Source of the DNA: Kribbella sp. ALI-6-A
GTDB taxonomy: Bacteria; Actinomycetota; Actinomycetes; Propionibacteriales; Kribbellaceae
Length of the DNA: 64,000 nucleotides
Assembly (NCBI RefSeq): GCF_001984195.1
Contig: NZ_MTQN01000012.1
Location: 2,046,001-2,110,000 of the forward strand
Reading direction: 5' to 3'
The translations under genes and the position numbers were made by a program. Every line of letters starts with the position of its first letter. The first letter of the stretch is position 1. This document shows, in pieces, positions 1 to 8,710 of this stretch. Under the pieces are notes generated by a model. That model was not told where the DNA came from. It saw only the letters and a list, made by a program, of their open reading frames with translations, and made no database searches.

Positions 1-1
1 C

Positions 2-532
2 CTCGACATGGAGGACCACACCACCACCGACTCGACGCTGAGCATCCTGCGCGAGCTGCGGCAGGACTTCCCCGAGACCGGCGCGGTCCTGCAGGCCTAC
101 CTGCGCCGCACCGAGGGCGACTGCGTCGACCTGGCCCACGCCGGCTCACGGGTGCGGCTGTGCAAGGGTGCCTACAAGGAGCCCGAGTCGGTCGCGTTCC
201 AGAACAAGCAGGCCGTCGACAAGGCCTACGTCCGGGCGATGAAGATCCTGATGAACGGCGACGGCTACCCGATGATCGCGTCGCACGACCCGCGCCTGAT
301 CGCGATCGCCGGCTCGCTGGCCGACCGCGCCAACCGCTCCCGCGACAGCTACGAGTACCAGATGCTGTACGGCATCCGCCCCGACGAGCAGCTCCGCCTC
401 GCCCGCGAGGGCAACACCGTCCGCGTCTACATCCCGTACGGCGAGGACTGGTACGGCTACCTGGTCCGCCGCCTGGCCGAGCGCCCGGCGAACCTGCAGT
501 TCTTCGCACGGTCCCTGATCAGCAAGAAGTGA
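2..532 (+). CDS. Proline dehydrogenase, C-terminal part (5' end outside window)
   Basis: The open frame runs in from the window edge, so only about the last 176 residues are present. They match the C-terminal half of the FAD-dependent proline dehydrogenase barrel: RLCKGAYKEP, then MIASHDPRLI, the EYQMLYGIRP segment and the closing VRVYIPYGEDWYGYLVRRL. The enzyme oxidises proline to pyrroline-5-carboxylate. It is the monofunctional form, because it stops after the barrel with no P5C dehydrogenase domain. proC, the reverse biosynthetic step, lies 1.8 kb downstream. The Met near base 8 is internal, not the start. Confidence 0.93.
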   Translation, partial: LDMEDHTTTDSTLSILRELRQDFPETGAVLQAYLRRTEGDCVDLAHAGSRVRLCKGAYKEPESVAFQNKQAVDKAYVRAMKILMNGDGYPMIASHDPRLIAIAGSLADRANRSRDSYEYQMLYGIRPDEQLRLAREGNTVRVYIPYGEDWYGYLVRRLAERPANLQFFARSLISKK

Positions 533-672
533 GGCGTCTCCCCGACGCTGCTCCAGTACGGCGGCGCCGGGGAGTACGCGCCTGACCCACCGGTGTCGAC
601 TGGAGGGGCAGGATCCTTCCCCGGCAGGAATCTGCTCTGGTAGGGCCTCGAACGGCGACGAATGCTGAGGAC

Positions 673-1620
673 ATGAAGACCTCAGTTTCCTTCCCCAGCG
701 ACGGCCTCACGTTGGCCGGCCACCTCTACACCCCCGACGACGCCTCGCAGAGCGCTCCGCGTCCCGCGATCGTCGTCGGTCACCCGATGACCGGCGTCAA
801 GGAGCAGACCGCCGGCCTGTACGCCGAACGGCTCGCCCGCCAGGGATTCGTGACGCTGGCGTTCGACTCCGCACACTGGGGCGAGAGCGAGGGTGAGCCG
901 CGGTTCCTCGAGAATCCCGCCCGCCGCGTCGAGGACCTGAAGAACGCCGTCACCTTCCTCAGCGGCCGGCCCGAGGTCGACCCCGACCGCATCGGCGGCC
1001 TCGGCATCTGTGCCGCCGGCGGCTACATCGTCCCGGCCGCCGCGACCGACCACCGGATCAAAGCGGTCGCCACGGTCAGCGCCGCCGAGGAAGGCAGCTG
1101 GTTCCGCGACGGCCTCGCCCACTCCCAGGCCCCCGAAGTCCTGCAGGACCTGCTCGACCAGTCGGCCGAGGCCAGGACCGCGGAAGCGCGCGGCGAGCAG
1201 GTACGCCGGATGCCGATCCACCCCGAGACCCCGCCGGACCGCGGCGCGGTGAAGAAGAGCCTCACCCGGCACATCTACGACGGCTGGGAGTACTACCGCA
1301 CCGACCGCGCGTACCACCCGCACACCGAGAACTGGTTCGCGCTGCGCAGCCTCGACCTGCTCGCGCTCTTCGACGGCTTCCGGTTCGCCCATTTGATCGC
1401 GCCCAGGCCGCTGCTGATGATCGCCGGCACCGAGGCGGTCAGCGACTACTTCAGCGTCGAGGCGATCGAACGCGCCGCCGAGCCGAAGGAATTGTTCTGG
1501 ATCGAGGGCGCCGGCCACGTCGACCTCTACGACAAGGACGAGTACGTCTCGCCCGCGGTCGAAAAGCTCGTCGAGTTCTTCGGCGCGCACCTGAGCCGGA
1601 CGTCCGCGGCGGCCGCCTGA
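673..1620 (+). CDS. Alpha/beta hydrolase with a cysteine at the nucleophile position
   Basis: A 315-residue alpha/beta hydrolase of the dienelactone-hydrolase/YcjY-like type. The opening strand and oxyanion region read PAIVVGHPMTG. The nucleophile elbow is GLGICAAGGY, which puts Cys113 where most esterases have Ser. The C-terminal histidine lies in EGAGHVDLYD, and an acidic residue follows the IAGTEAVSD strand. The start ATG follows GAGGAC. It stands alone between proline dehydrogenase and a minus-strand gene. A cysteine nucleophile is known from dienelactone hydrolases; the substrate here is unknown. Confidence 0.85.
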   Translation: MKTSVSFPSDGLTLAGHLYTPDDASQSAPRPAIVVGHPMTGVKEQTAGLYAERLARQGFVTLAFDSAHWGESEGEPRFLENPARRVEDLKNAVTFLSGRPEVDPDRIGGLGICAAGGYIVPAAATDHRIKAVATVSAAEEGSWFRDGLAHSQAPEVLQDLLDQSAEARTAEARGEQVRRMPIHPETPPDRGAVKKSLTRHIYDGWEYYRTDRAYHPHTENWFALRSLDLLALFDGFRFAHLIAPRPLLMIAGTEAVSDYFSVEAIERAAEPKELFWIEGAGHVDLYDKDEYVSPAVEKLVEFFGAHLSRTSAAAA

Positions 1621-1699
1621 TCACCACCCGACGGTCGCGGGCCTGGACCCGGTGCCGGCCCGCGACCCGATCCGGCACGGCCGAACCAGGTGGAACGTA

Positions 1700-1843
1700 A
1701 TGATCACGGCCGTTCCCGCTTCCGCGGATCCGCAGCTCGCCGAGCTGATCGACGATGCTTACGTCCGCACGTACGGGAGCCTCGCGAGCAGCGCGACGGG
1801 CGACCGCATGCGTCAGGCGACCCTTTGCGTTGACCTCCGCTAG
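1700..1843 (+). CDS. Possible 47-residue small ORF, no recognised family
   Basis: A short frame with an ATG 7-8 bases after AGGTGG, a good ribosome binding site, encoding a 47-residue acidic peptide (MITAVPASADPQLAEL...). I recognise no domain. It could be a genuine small gene, the remnant of a longer one, or chance. It occupies most of the 244-base gap between the hydrolase and the next minus-strand gene. Confidence 0.25.
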   Translation: MITAVPASADPQLAELIDDAYVRTYGSLASSATGDRMRQATLCVDLR

Positions 1844-1864
1844 TCCGCCCAACCGGCGTGAGCG

Positions 1865-2227
1865 TCATCGCATCTGGACGGGAATTTCCACGCCCTCCGC
1901 AGCGAACGGTTCCGTCAGCACTCGGTACTGTTCCTCCGACGCCTGGTGGCGTTTGAGGACAGCACGCGTGGCGATGGAGACCGTGCTTTTGACCCGGGAC
2001 GGCAGCCCTGGGCGGAATGCCTCGAGTTCATCGGCTCGTGGCCGAAGCATCGACCGGAGCGCGTTGTCGAGCGCGGACTGCTCCGACGCGGACGCCTTCA
2101 CCGCGCGGCTCGCATCACGTCCACCGCTGCGCCACCTCGCCAGCGCCTCGTCGACCACTCGGCCCAGGGCATCCGGTGGCAACTGCGTGGCGGACCGGAG
2201 GAACTCGGCAGTCGCGGACTCGAGCAT
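1865..2227 (-). CDS. Hypothetical protein, 120 aa
   Basis: A small, mostly helical protein (MLESATAEFLRSATQLPPDA...) with no signal peptide or membrane segment and no family I recognise. The frame extends far upstream on this strand, but the ATG at 2227 is preceded by GGGAGAC at normal spacing and the upstream part is antisense to proC, so the short form is chosen. It is divergent from proC with about 60 bases between starts, so the two promoters must lie close together. Confidence 0.65.
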   Translation of the reverse strand: MLESATAEFLRSATQLPPDALGRVVDEALARWRSGGRDASRAVKASASEQSALDNALRSMLRPRADELEAFRPGLPSRVKSTVSIATRAVLKRHQASEEQYRVLTEPFAAEGVEIPVQMR

Positions 2228-2287
2228 GGTGGTGTCTCCCAGTTGTGGCGGTGGTGGCGACTGAAGGCTACTGAGTAGCCTGACCAC

Positions 2288-3097
2288 ATGAGTGCGAACG
2301 GTCAGGTGGCCATTCTCGGTGCTGGTGTGATGGGCGAGACGTTGTTGTCCGGGCTGCTCCGGGCCGGCCGGCGACCGGGGGAGTTGCTGATCACCGAGCG
2401 GCGCGAGGAGCGGGCCGACGAGCTGCGGGAGCGGTACGGCGTCGACGTGGTGACCAACGTCGAAGCAGCGGCCAAGGCCGACACGCTGGTGCTGGTGGTG
2501 AAGCCGCAGGACATGCCTGATCTGCTCGCCGAGATCGCCCCGGCGGTGCGGGCGGACCAGACCGTCGTCTCGCTGGCGGCCGGCATCACGACCGGATTCA
2601 TCGAGTCGAGGCTGCCCGAGGGGGTCGCGGTCGTCCGCGTGATGCCGAACACCCCGGCGCTGGTCGACGAGGGCATGGCCGCGATCTCCCGCGGTGCGCA
2701 CTGCGACGAGAGCCATCTCGTGCTCGCCGAAGGGTTGCTGGCCGCGACCGGCAAGGTCGTGCGGGTGCCGGAGAAGCAGCAGGACGCGGTGACGGCGATC
2801 AGCGGGTCCGGGCCGGCGTACATCTTCTTCGTGGTCGAATCGATGATCGAGGCAGGCGTGCACATGGGCCTTCCGCGCGGTACGGCGACCGAGCTGGTCG
2901 TGCAGACCGTGGTCGGGTCGGCGAAGCTGCTGCGGGAGACCGGCGAGCACCCGACCGTGCTGCGTGAACGGGTCACCTCACCGGGCGGTACGACGGCCGC
3001 CGCGGTCCGCGAGCTGGAGGACCACAAGGTCCGGGCCGCGTTTCTGTCCGCGATCGAGGCGGCCCGCAACCGCTCGCGCGACCTCGCGGCGGAGTAA
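2288..3097 (+). CDS. proC: Pyrroline-5-carboxylate reductase
   Basis: 269 residues, the usual length. The N-terminal NAD(P)-binding strand is VAILGAGVMGETLLSGLL. The central VVRVMPNTPALVDEGM and the C-terminal AISGSGPAYIFF and VTSPGGTTAAAV signatures are typical of P5C reductase. It catalyses the last step of proline synthesis in the cytoplasm. There is no Shine-Dalgarno sequence; a -10 hexamer TAGCCT at 2276-2281 ends 6 bases before the ATG, implying a leaderless transcript. In mycobacteria proC heads the same neighbourhood as the HTH, bS22, epimerase and acyltransferase genes found downstream here. Confidence 0.97.
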   Translation: MSANGQVAILGAGVMGETLLSGLLRAGRRPGELLITERREERADELRERYGVDVVTNVEAAAKADTLVLVVKPQDMPDLLAEIAPAVRADQTVVSLAAGITTGFIESRLPEGVAVVRVMPNTPALVDEGMAAISRGAHCDESHLVLAEGLLAATGKVVRVPEKQQDAVTAISGSGPAYIFFVVESMIEAGVHMGLPRGTATELVVQTVVGSAKLLRETGEHPTVLRERVTSPGGTTAAAVRELEDHKVRAAFLSAIEAARNRSRDLAAE

Positions 3098-3206
3098 CGC
3101 TCCCGCCGGAGCGAACCCAGCGAGTAACACCGCACCCCCGCTCGCCGTTACTGTTGTCGTCGCGGTTTCCCGCCACTCCAAGGATGAGACGACTATGGTC
3201 CCGCCC

Positions 3207-3779
3207 ATGAACGACCACTCGGTGGACCCGGCTGCCACGGCTCCGGTCGCGGACCGGCCGGTCGCGCTGCCCGCGCTGCCGTGGCGGGTACCCCTGGACC
3301 CGGCGCCCTGGTGGGCGTGGGCGCTGTTCGTGCTGCCGTTCGTCGCCGTCCCGCTGCTCAACTCCTGGCTGTGGATGGGCGCCCGCGACTTCCTCGCCGT
3401 CGGCCTGTTCACGCTGATCGGCGCGTCGGTGGTCCGGGTCGCGGGCGGCGTCGTGCTCTACAAGGTCGAGATCACCCAGACCGCGCTGAAGGCCCGGACC
3501 AGCCTGCTCGTCCGCAGTCTCGCCTGGCAGGACGTCGACCGGATCGAGGTCGCCGAGGGCTCGGTCGTGCTCGGCTCCGGCCCCGACGAGAACGAGATCA
3601 ACGGCATCAGCAAGGACCGCACCGCCGAGGTCGCGAGCGTGATCGAGGCCGCCCGGGAGGCCGCCGACGGTCGCGCGGTCCGGCGTTCGCGGCCGCGTCC
3701 GGGCATCGGCGTTCCGCTGGTCCTGCTCTACCTGGTTCTCGCGGTCGGCGCGTTCCTGATCCGCTGGCACATCATCTGA
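3207..3779 (+). CDS. Membrane protein with bacterial PH-like domain
   Basis: About 190 residues: two N-terminal membrane helices (around [20 protein letters not shown] and [20 protein letters not shown]), a beta-rich soluble part with [20 protein letters not shown] and [13 protein letters not shown] typical of bacterial PH domains, and one C-terminal helix ([17 protein letters not shown]). The start at 3207 is chosen because TATGGT at 3194-3199 would make a leaderless message beginning at this ATG, as for several neighbours. An in-frame ATG at 3195 is the alternative, with AGGA upstream. Function unknown. Confidence 0.8.
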   Translation: MNDHSVDPAATAPVADRPVALPALPWRVPLDPAPWWAWALFVLPFVAVPLLNSWLWMGARDFLAVGLFTLIGASVVRVAGGVVLYKVEITQTALKARTSLLVRSLAWQDVDRIEVAEGSVVLGSGPDENEINGISKDRTAEVASVIEAAREAADGRAVRRSRPRPGIGVPLVLLYLVLAVGAFLIRWHII

Positions 3780-3849
3780 CCTCCCGGATCCGTTCGGCTC
3801 CTCCGGCTACGCTCGACACCACCGGATGAAGCGATCGGGAAGGTGCACG

Positions 3850-4587
3850 ATGCTGGGACTGCCCGCGCAGGTGACGGTCTGCCTGTTCGACCTCGACGGG
3901 GTGCTGACCGACACCGCCGCCGTGCACGCCGCGGCCTGGAAGGAGATGTTCGACGCCTTCCTCCGGGAGCGCGACGGCGCCTCGTTCACGCCGTTCAGCC
4001 AGCACGACTACGAGCAGTACGTCGACGGCAAGCCGCGCGTCGACGGGGTCCGGGACTTCCTCGCCTCGCGCGCGATCACGCTGCCCGAGGGGGCGCCGGA
4101 CGATCCACCGGCCGCCGCCACGGTGAACGGCCTCGGCAACCACAAGAACGACGCGGTCCAGCGCCGGATCCGCACCGACGGCGTGCGCGTGTTCGAGGGG
4201 TCCCGCCGCTACCTCCAGGCCGCCCAGCAGGCCGGACTGCGCCGCGCCGTGGTCTCCTCGAGCGCGAACACCGCCGAGGTCCTCGACGTCACCGGCCTCG
4301 CCCAGTACATCGAACTACGCGTCGACGGACTCTCCATCCGCAGCGAGCATCTGCGCGGCAAACCCGCGCCGGACACGTTCCTCGCCGCGGCCCGCGCGCT
4401 CGGCGTCGACCCGTCCCAGGCGGTGGTCTTCGAGGACGCGCTGGCCGGAGTGGAAGCGGGCCGGGCCGGCCACTTCGGATACGTCGTCGGGGTCGACCGC
4501 GTCGGCCAGGCCGATGCCCTGCGCAAGCACGGTGCCGACATCGTCGTACAGGACCTGGCCGAGCTGCTGGACGGAGACCAGAAGTGA
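3850..4587 (+). CDS. HAD hydrolase, beta-phosphoglucomutase type
   Basis: A 245-residue HAD-superfamily enzyme. Motif I is [11 protein letters not shown] (Asp14 nucleophile, Asp16), followed by the helical cap, SSSANTAEV (motif II), [16 protein letters not shown] (motif III Lys) and [11 protein letters not shown] (motif IV). It most likely converts beta-glucose-1-phosphate to glucose-6-phosphate. The start follows GGAAGG; an upstream ATG at 3826 lacks one. A -10-like TACGCT lies at 3807-3812. The stop overlaps the ATG of the GH65 phosphorylase by one base, so the two are translationally coupled and form one pathway. Confidence 0.92.
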   Translation: MLGLPAQVTVCLFDLDGVLTDTAAVHAAAWKEMFDAFLRERDGASFTPFSQHDYEQYVDGKPRVDGVRDFLASRAITLPEGAPDDPPAAATVNGLGNHKNDAVQRRIRTDGVRVFEGSRRYLQAAQQAGLRRAVVSSSANTAEVLDVTGLAQYIELRVDGLSIRSEHLRGKPAPDTFLAAARALGVDPSQAVVFEDALAGVEAGRAGHFGYVVGVDRVGQADALRKHGADIVVQDLAELLDGDQK

Positions 4588-6989
4588 TGAAAGAGCGTGC
4601 CGCCGAGCACCCCGTCGAGCCCTGGCAGCTGCGCGAGACCGGGCTGGACATCGACCGCCTGGCCCAGTCGGAATCGCTGTTCTCCTTGTCCAACGGGCAC
4701 ATCGGCCTGCGCGGCAACCTGGACGAGGGCGAGCCGTACGCGATCCCCGGCACCTACCTGAACTCCTTCTACGAACGCCGTCCGCTTCCGTACGCCGAAG
4801 CCGGCTACGGCTATCCCGAATCCGGCCAGACGCTGGTCGACGTCACCAACGGCAAGCTGATCCGCCTGCTGGTCGACGACTCGCCGTTCGACGTCCGGTA
4901 CGGCGACCTGCACAGCCACGAGCGGGTGCTCGACTTCAAGACCGGGATCCTGCGGCGCGACGTCGACTGGACCTCACCGGCCGGCAAGCGGATCAAGGTC
5001 CGGTCGCGCCGGATGGTGTCGCTGACCCAGCGCGCGATCGTCGCGATCGAGTACGTCGTGGAGGCGATCGACCAGCCGGTCCGGATCGTGGTCCAGTCCG
5101 AGCTGGTGGCGAACGAGTCGCAGCCGCGGCTGTCGGACGACCCCCGCGTCGCGGCGGCGCTGGAGAACCCGCTCGAGCCGGTCTCGCAGCACGGTGACGC
5201 CGAGGACGTCGTCCTGGTGCACCGCACGCGCAAGAGCGAGCAGTTGATGGCCGCCGGGATGTGCCACGAGGTGGACACGGCGACGCGCTACAAGGTCGAC
5301 GTGGACATCCGCGAGGACTGGGCCCGCAACACGGTGATCTGCGAGCTGCAGCCGGGGGAGACGCTGCGGGTCGTGAAGTACGTCGCCTACGGCTGGTCCA
5401 GCCTGCGCTCGGAGACGGCGATCGCCGACCAGGTCGCGGCCGCGCTGGCCGGCGCGCAGTTCTCGGGATGGGACGGGCTGGTCCAGCAGCAGAAGGAGTT
5501 CCTGGACGACTTCTGGGACGCCGCCGACGTCGAGGTGGAGGGCCACGCCGAGCTGCAGCAGGCGGTCCGGTTCGCGCTGTTCCACGTGCTGCAGGCCGGC
5601 GCCCGGGCCGAGCGGCGGGCGATCCCGTCCAAGGGCCTGACCGGTGCGGGCTACGACGGGCACACGTTCTGGGACACCGAGGGCTTCGTGCTGCCGGCGC
5701 TCACCTACACGATTCCGGACGCCGCCGCCGATGCGCTGCGCTGGCGGCATTCGATCCTGGAGCAGGCCAAGGAGCGCGCCGGCGTACTCGGTCTGAAGGG
5801 TGCCGCGTTCCCGTGGCGGACGATCCGCGGTCAGGAGTGCTCGGGGTACTGGCCGGCCGGGACCGCGGCGTTCCACATCAACGCCGACATCGCCGAGGCG
5901 GTCACCCGGTACTACTGCGCGACCCTGGACGACCAGTTCATGACCGACGTCGGGCTCGAGCTGCTGGTCGAGACCGCGCGGCTGTGGCTGTCGCTCGGCC
6001 ACCACGACCGCGACGGCCGCTGGCACCTACCCGGCGTGACCGGCCCGGACGAGTACAGCGCCGTTGCCGACGACAACGTTTTCACCAACCTGATGGCGGC
6101 CCGGAACCTGCGCGCCGCGGCGAAGTACGCGGCCAAGTACCCGGCCACCGCCCGCGACCTGAAGGTGGACGCCGAGGAGGAGGCCGCCTGGCGGGACGCG
6201 GCCGCCGCGGTCTACGTCCCGTACGACGAGAAGCTCGGTGTGCACCCGCAGTCCGAGGGCTTCACCGGGTACGCCGACTGGGACTTCGAGGCCTACCGCG
6301 GCAAGTATCCGCTGATGCTGCACGCACCGTACTTCGAGCTGTACCGCAAGCAGGTGGTCAAGCAGGCCGACCTGATGCTCGCGACGTACTGGTGCGGCGA
6401 CGCCTTCACCGCCGAGGAGAAGGCCCGCAACTTCGACTACTACGAGCGGATCACGGTCCGAGACTCGTCGCTGTCGGCGTGTGTGCAGGCGGTCGCGGCG
6501 GCCGAGGTCGGGCATCTCGACCTGGCCTACGACTACGCCTACGAGGCCGCGCTGATCGACCTGCTCGACCTGCACCACAACAGCGGGGACGGCCTGCACA
6601 TGGCGTCGCTGGCCGGTGCCTGGATGGCGCTGGTCGCGGGCTTCGGCGGGATGCGGGAGAAGGACGGCCGGCTGAGCTTCGACCCGGCGCTGCCGGACGG
6701 TCTGGCCGGGTTGGTCTTTCGGGTGCGCTGGCGCGGTGTCCGGCTGCGGGTGGAGGTGCGGCACCACGAGGTCGTCTACGCCGTGCACGACGGGCCGCAC
6801 GCGGAGATCACCTTCCTGCACGCCGGGGAGGAGGTCCGGGTGACCGACGAGGAGCCGGTGACCCGGCCGCTGAAGAAGCGCACGCCGTTGATGCCACCGC
6901 CGCCCCAGCCGGCCGGTCGCGAGCCGATGTCGGCCGTTGGCAAGCACCCCCGCGCCAGCCGGGAGAAGCACCTCGCCGGCGAGCTGTAG
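4587..6989 (+). CDS. Glycoside hydrolase family 65 disaccharide phosphorylase (trehalose/maltose/kojibiose type)
   Basis: An 800-residue GH65 protein: N-terminal beta-sandwich, the (alpha/alpha)6 barrel, and a small C-terminal beta domain. The general acid is expected to be Glu489 in GVTGPDEYS. Other family segments are KGLTGAGYDGHTFWDTE and the late HHNSGDGLHMASLAGAW. GH65 enzymes phosphorolyse alpha-linked glucose disaccharides to beta-glucose-1-phosphate, exactly the substrate of the overlapping HAD mutase. Substrate (trehalose, maltose, kojibiose, nigerose) cannot be settled from sequence alone. No signal peptide, so it is cytoplasmic. The last 40 residues are Pro/Arg-rich. Confidence 0.93.
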   Translation: MKERAAEHPVEPWQLRETGLDIDRLAQSESLFSLSNGHIGLRGNLDEGEPYAIPGTYLNSFYERRPLPYAEAGYGYPESGQTLVDVTNGKLIRLLVDDSPFDVRYGDLHSHERVLDFKTGILRRDVDWTSPAGKRIKVRSRRMVSLTQRAIVAIEYVVEAIDQPVRIVVQSELVANESQPRLSDDPRVAAALENPLEPVSQHGDAEDVVLVHRTRKSEQLMAAGMCHEVDTATRYKVDVDIREDWARNTVICELQPGETLRVVKYVAYGWSSLRSETAIADQVAAALAGAQFSGWDGLVQQQKEFLDDFWDAADVEVEGHAELQQAVRFALFHVLQAGARAERRAIPSKGLTGAGYDGHTFWDTEGFVLPALTYTIPDAAADALRWRHSILEQAKERAGVLGLKGAAFPWRTIRGQECSGYWPAGTAAFHINADIAEAVTRYYCATLDDQFMTDVGLELLVETARLWLSLGHHDRDGRWHLPGVTGPDEYSAVADDNVFTNLMAARNLRAAAKYAAKYPATARDLKVDAEEEAAWRDAAAAVYVPYDEKLGVHPQSEGFTGYADWDFEAYRGKYPLMLHAPYFELYRKQVVKQADLMLATYWCGDAFTAEEKARNFDYYERITVRDSSLSACVQAVAAAEVGHLDLAYDYAYEAALIDLLDLHHNSGDGLHMASLAGAWMALVAGFGGMREKDGRLSFDPALPDGLAGLVFRVRWRGVRLRVEVRHHEVVYAVHDGPHAEITFLHAGEEVRVTDEEPVTRPLKKRTPLMPPPPQPAGREPMSAVGKHPRASREKHLAGEL

Positions 6990-7010
6990 GTCAGGCATAG
7001 GGTCGGTGTC

Positions 7011-7913
7011 ATGGACTTTTCTTTGTGGCCGGCCGCGTCGCGGACCTGGACGGAGATTCTCGAGGGCGCCGAGTACGCCGAACGGACCGGATGGCACGGC
7101 GTCTGGATCGCCGACCACTTCATGCAGAACGGGGACGACCTGTCCGTCCCGGTGAACGAGGCGCTCGCGCTGCTCGCCGGCCTGGCGGCGCGGACCGAGC
7201 GGGTCCGGATCGGGTCGATGGTACTCGGCAACACCTACCGCCACCCGGCTGTGGTGGCGAACTGGGCCGCGACGATGGACCAGCTGAGCGGCGGCCGGTT
7301 CGTGCTCGGTCTCGGTGCGGGCTGGCAGGTCAACGAGCACGAGGTGTACGGCATCGAGCTGCCGCCGGTGAAGGAGCTCCTGGCCCGCTTCGAGGAGGCC
7401 TGCCAGGTCGTCCGCGGTCTGCTCGCCGAGCAGCGGTTCACCTTCGACGGCACGTACTACCAGCTCACCGGTGCCCCACTCGAGCCCAAGCCCGCCGATC
7501 TCCCGATCCTGATCGGCGCGGCCGGTGAGAAAGTGGCCCTGCGGATCGTCGCCCGGTACGCCGACGAGTGGAACCACTGGGGTCTGCCCGAGGTCGCCCG
7601 GCACAAGGGCGAGGTGTTCAGGTCCCACTGCGAGGCGATCGGCCGCGACCCGTCCGAGGTCCGTCGCTCGACCCAGGCGATGATCGAGATCATCACCCCC
7701 GGCGACACCGAAGCCGAAGCCCGCCGGGACAAGCTCGTCGCCGCGGGCCGTCCCACCGTGATGGGCACCGCGGACCACGTGCTCGACACCCTCGCGCAGT
7801 ACTCCGAGGCCGGCATCGACGAGCTGCTGATCCCCGACGCCTTCCTCGGCGCGGGCAACCAGCGCTTCGAGACTCTGGAACGCCTGCGCGAAGAGGTCCT
7901 CGTCAAGCTCTGA
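7011..7913 (+). CDS. LLM-class F420-dependent oxidoreductase
   Basis: A 300-residue luciferase-like barrel protein (MDFSLWPAASRTWTEILEGA, GVWIADHFMQ, RIGSMVLGNTYRHPA, GGRFVLGLGAGW). These segments are typical of actinobacterial F420-dependent oxidoreductases; F420 rather than FMN is inferred from lineage and family. Substrate unknown. TAGGGT at 6998-7003 ends 7 bases before the ATG, so the message is probably leaderless. The 3' end overlaps the convergent EEP gene by 11 bases. Confidence 0.9.
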   Translation: MDFSLWPAASRTWTEILEGAEYAERTGWHGVWIADHFMQNGDDLSVPVNEALALLAGLAARTERVRIGSMVLGNTYRHPAVVANWAATMDQLSGGRFVLGLGAGWQVNEHEVYGIELPPVKELLARFEEACQVVRGLLAEQRFTFDGTYYQLTGAPLEPKPADLPILIGAAGEKVALRIVARYADEWNHWGLPEVARHKGEVFRSHCEAIGRDPSEVRRSTQAMIEIITPGDTEAEARRDKLVAAGRPTVMGTADHVLDTLAQYSEAGIDELLIPDAFLGAGNQRFETLERLREEVLVKL

Positions 7914-8661
7914 GTCGCAGCGTGGCGACGACCGGCCAGTGGTCGCTCGGGAGACGTCCGCCCGGCCGGTGACGCGACACCGCGGCCTCCACCACCTGCA
8001 GCCCCGTGCCGACCAGGATGTGGTCGATGCGCTCGTCGGCCTCGCCGGTGAAGTCGTGGAAGGTGCCGCCCTCCCCGGGCGGCACCGCGTCCGTCCAGCC
8101 CGCGTCGGTGAGCACCTTCAGCGGCGGCGAACCAGGTTCGGCGTTGAGGTCGCCCATCAGGATCCACGATCGGTCCGGTTCGGCCGACGCCCACGCGTCG
8201 AGCAGGCGCGACGACTCCAGCCGCGCGACCTCACCCTGGTGGTCGTAGTGCGTGTTGAGTACGCCGACCCGCTGCCCACCCGCCGAGCGCAGCCGGACCA
8301 GCGTCGCGATCCGGGTCAGATCAGCGTCCCAGCCGACCGATCCCGGCGTGTCCGGCGCGGCCGACAGCCAGCGGGTTTCGTGCGACTCGATCGACCAGTC
8401 GCCCGGCCGCACCATCACCACCGAGTGCTCGCCGCCCGCGACGCCGTCGTCCCGCCCGGCTCCGACGATCTGCCACCCGTCGAACCGCTCCCGCAGATAC
8501 TCCAGCTGGTCCGGCAGCACTTCCTGCAGCCCGACCACATCGGCCGCCAGTTCGACGATCGCCGCGACGGCCGCGTCGCGCCGTACCGGCCAGGAGTCGT
8601 TCCCGTCCGGCGCCGAGGAGTTCCGGAGGTTGAACGTCGCCACCCGCAGCTGCGCACTCAC
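7903..8661 (-). CDS. Endonuclease/exonuclease/phosphatase family protein
   Basis: 252 residues of the EEP fold: TFNLRNSSA at the N-terminus, VVGLQEVLPDQL (metal-binding Glu), NTHYDHQGEVAR, LMGDLNAEPGS, the C-terminal DHILVGTG and SDHWPV (catalytic Asp-His). This fold covers secreted and cytoplasmic nucleases and phosphodiesterases; no signal peptide is visible. The GTG start has CAGGAT as a -10-like hexamer 6 bases upstream (8668-8673), so it may be leaderless. The substrate is not predictable. Confidence 0.88.
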   Translation of the reverse strand: MSAQLRVATFNLRNSSAPDGNDSWPVRRDAAVAAIVELAADVVGLQEVLPDQLEYLRERFDGWQIVGAGRDDGVAGGEHSVVMVRPGDWSIESHETRWLSAAPDTPGSVGWDADLTRIATLVRLRSAGGQRVGVLNTHYDHQGEVARLESSRLLDAWASAEPDRSWILMGDLNAEPGSPPLKVLTDAGWTDAVPPGEGGTFHDFTGEADERIDHILVGTGLQVVEAAVSRHRPGGRLPSDHWPVVATLRLRA

Positions 8662-8710
8662 TCCTCGATCCTGCCAAACCTGGGACGACTCCCGGCCGCC
8701 ACCCCTGTCT

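Noticed and set aside
1652-1700. Translated string resembling the histidine phosphatase signature (IRHGRTRWN)
   Set aside because: Only this short string fits; nothing downstream resembles the fold and the frame stops after 60 residues. Treated as coincidence.
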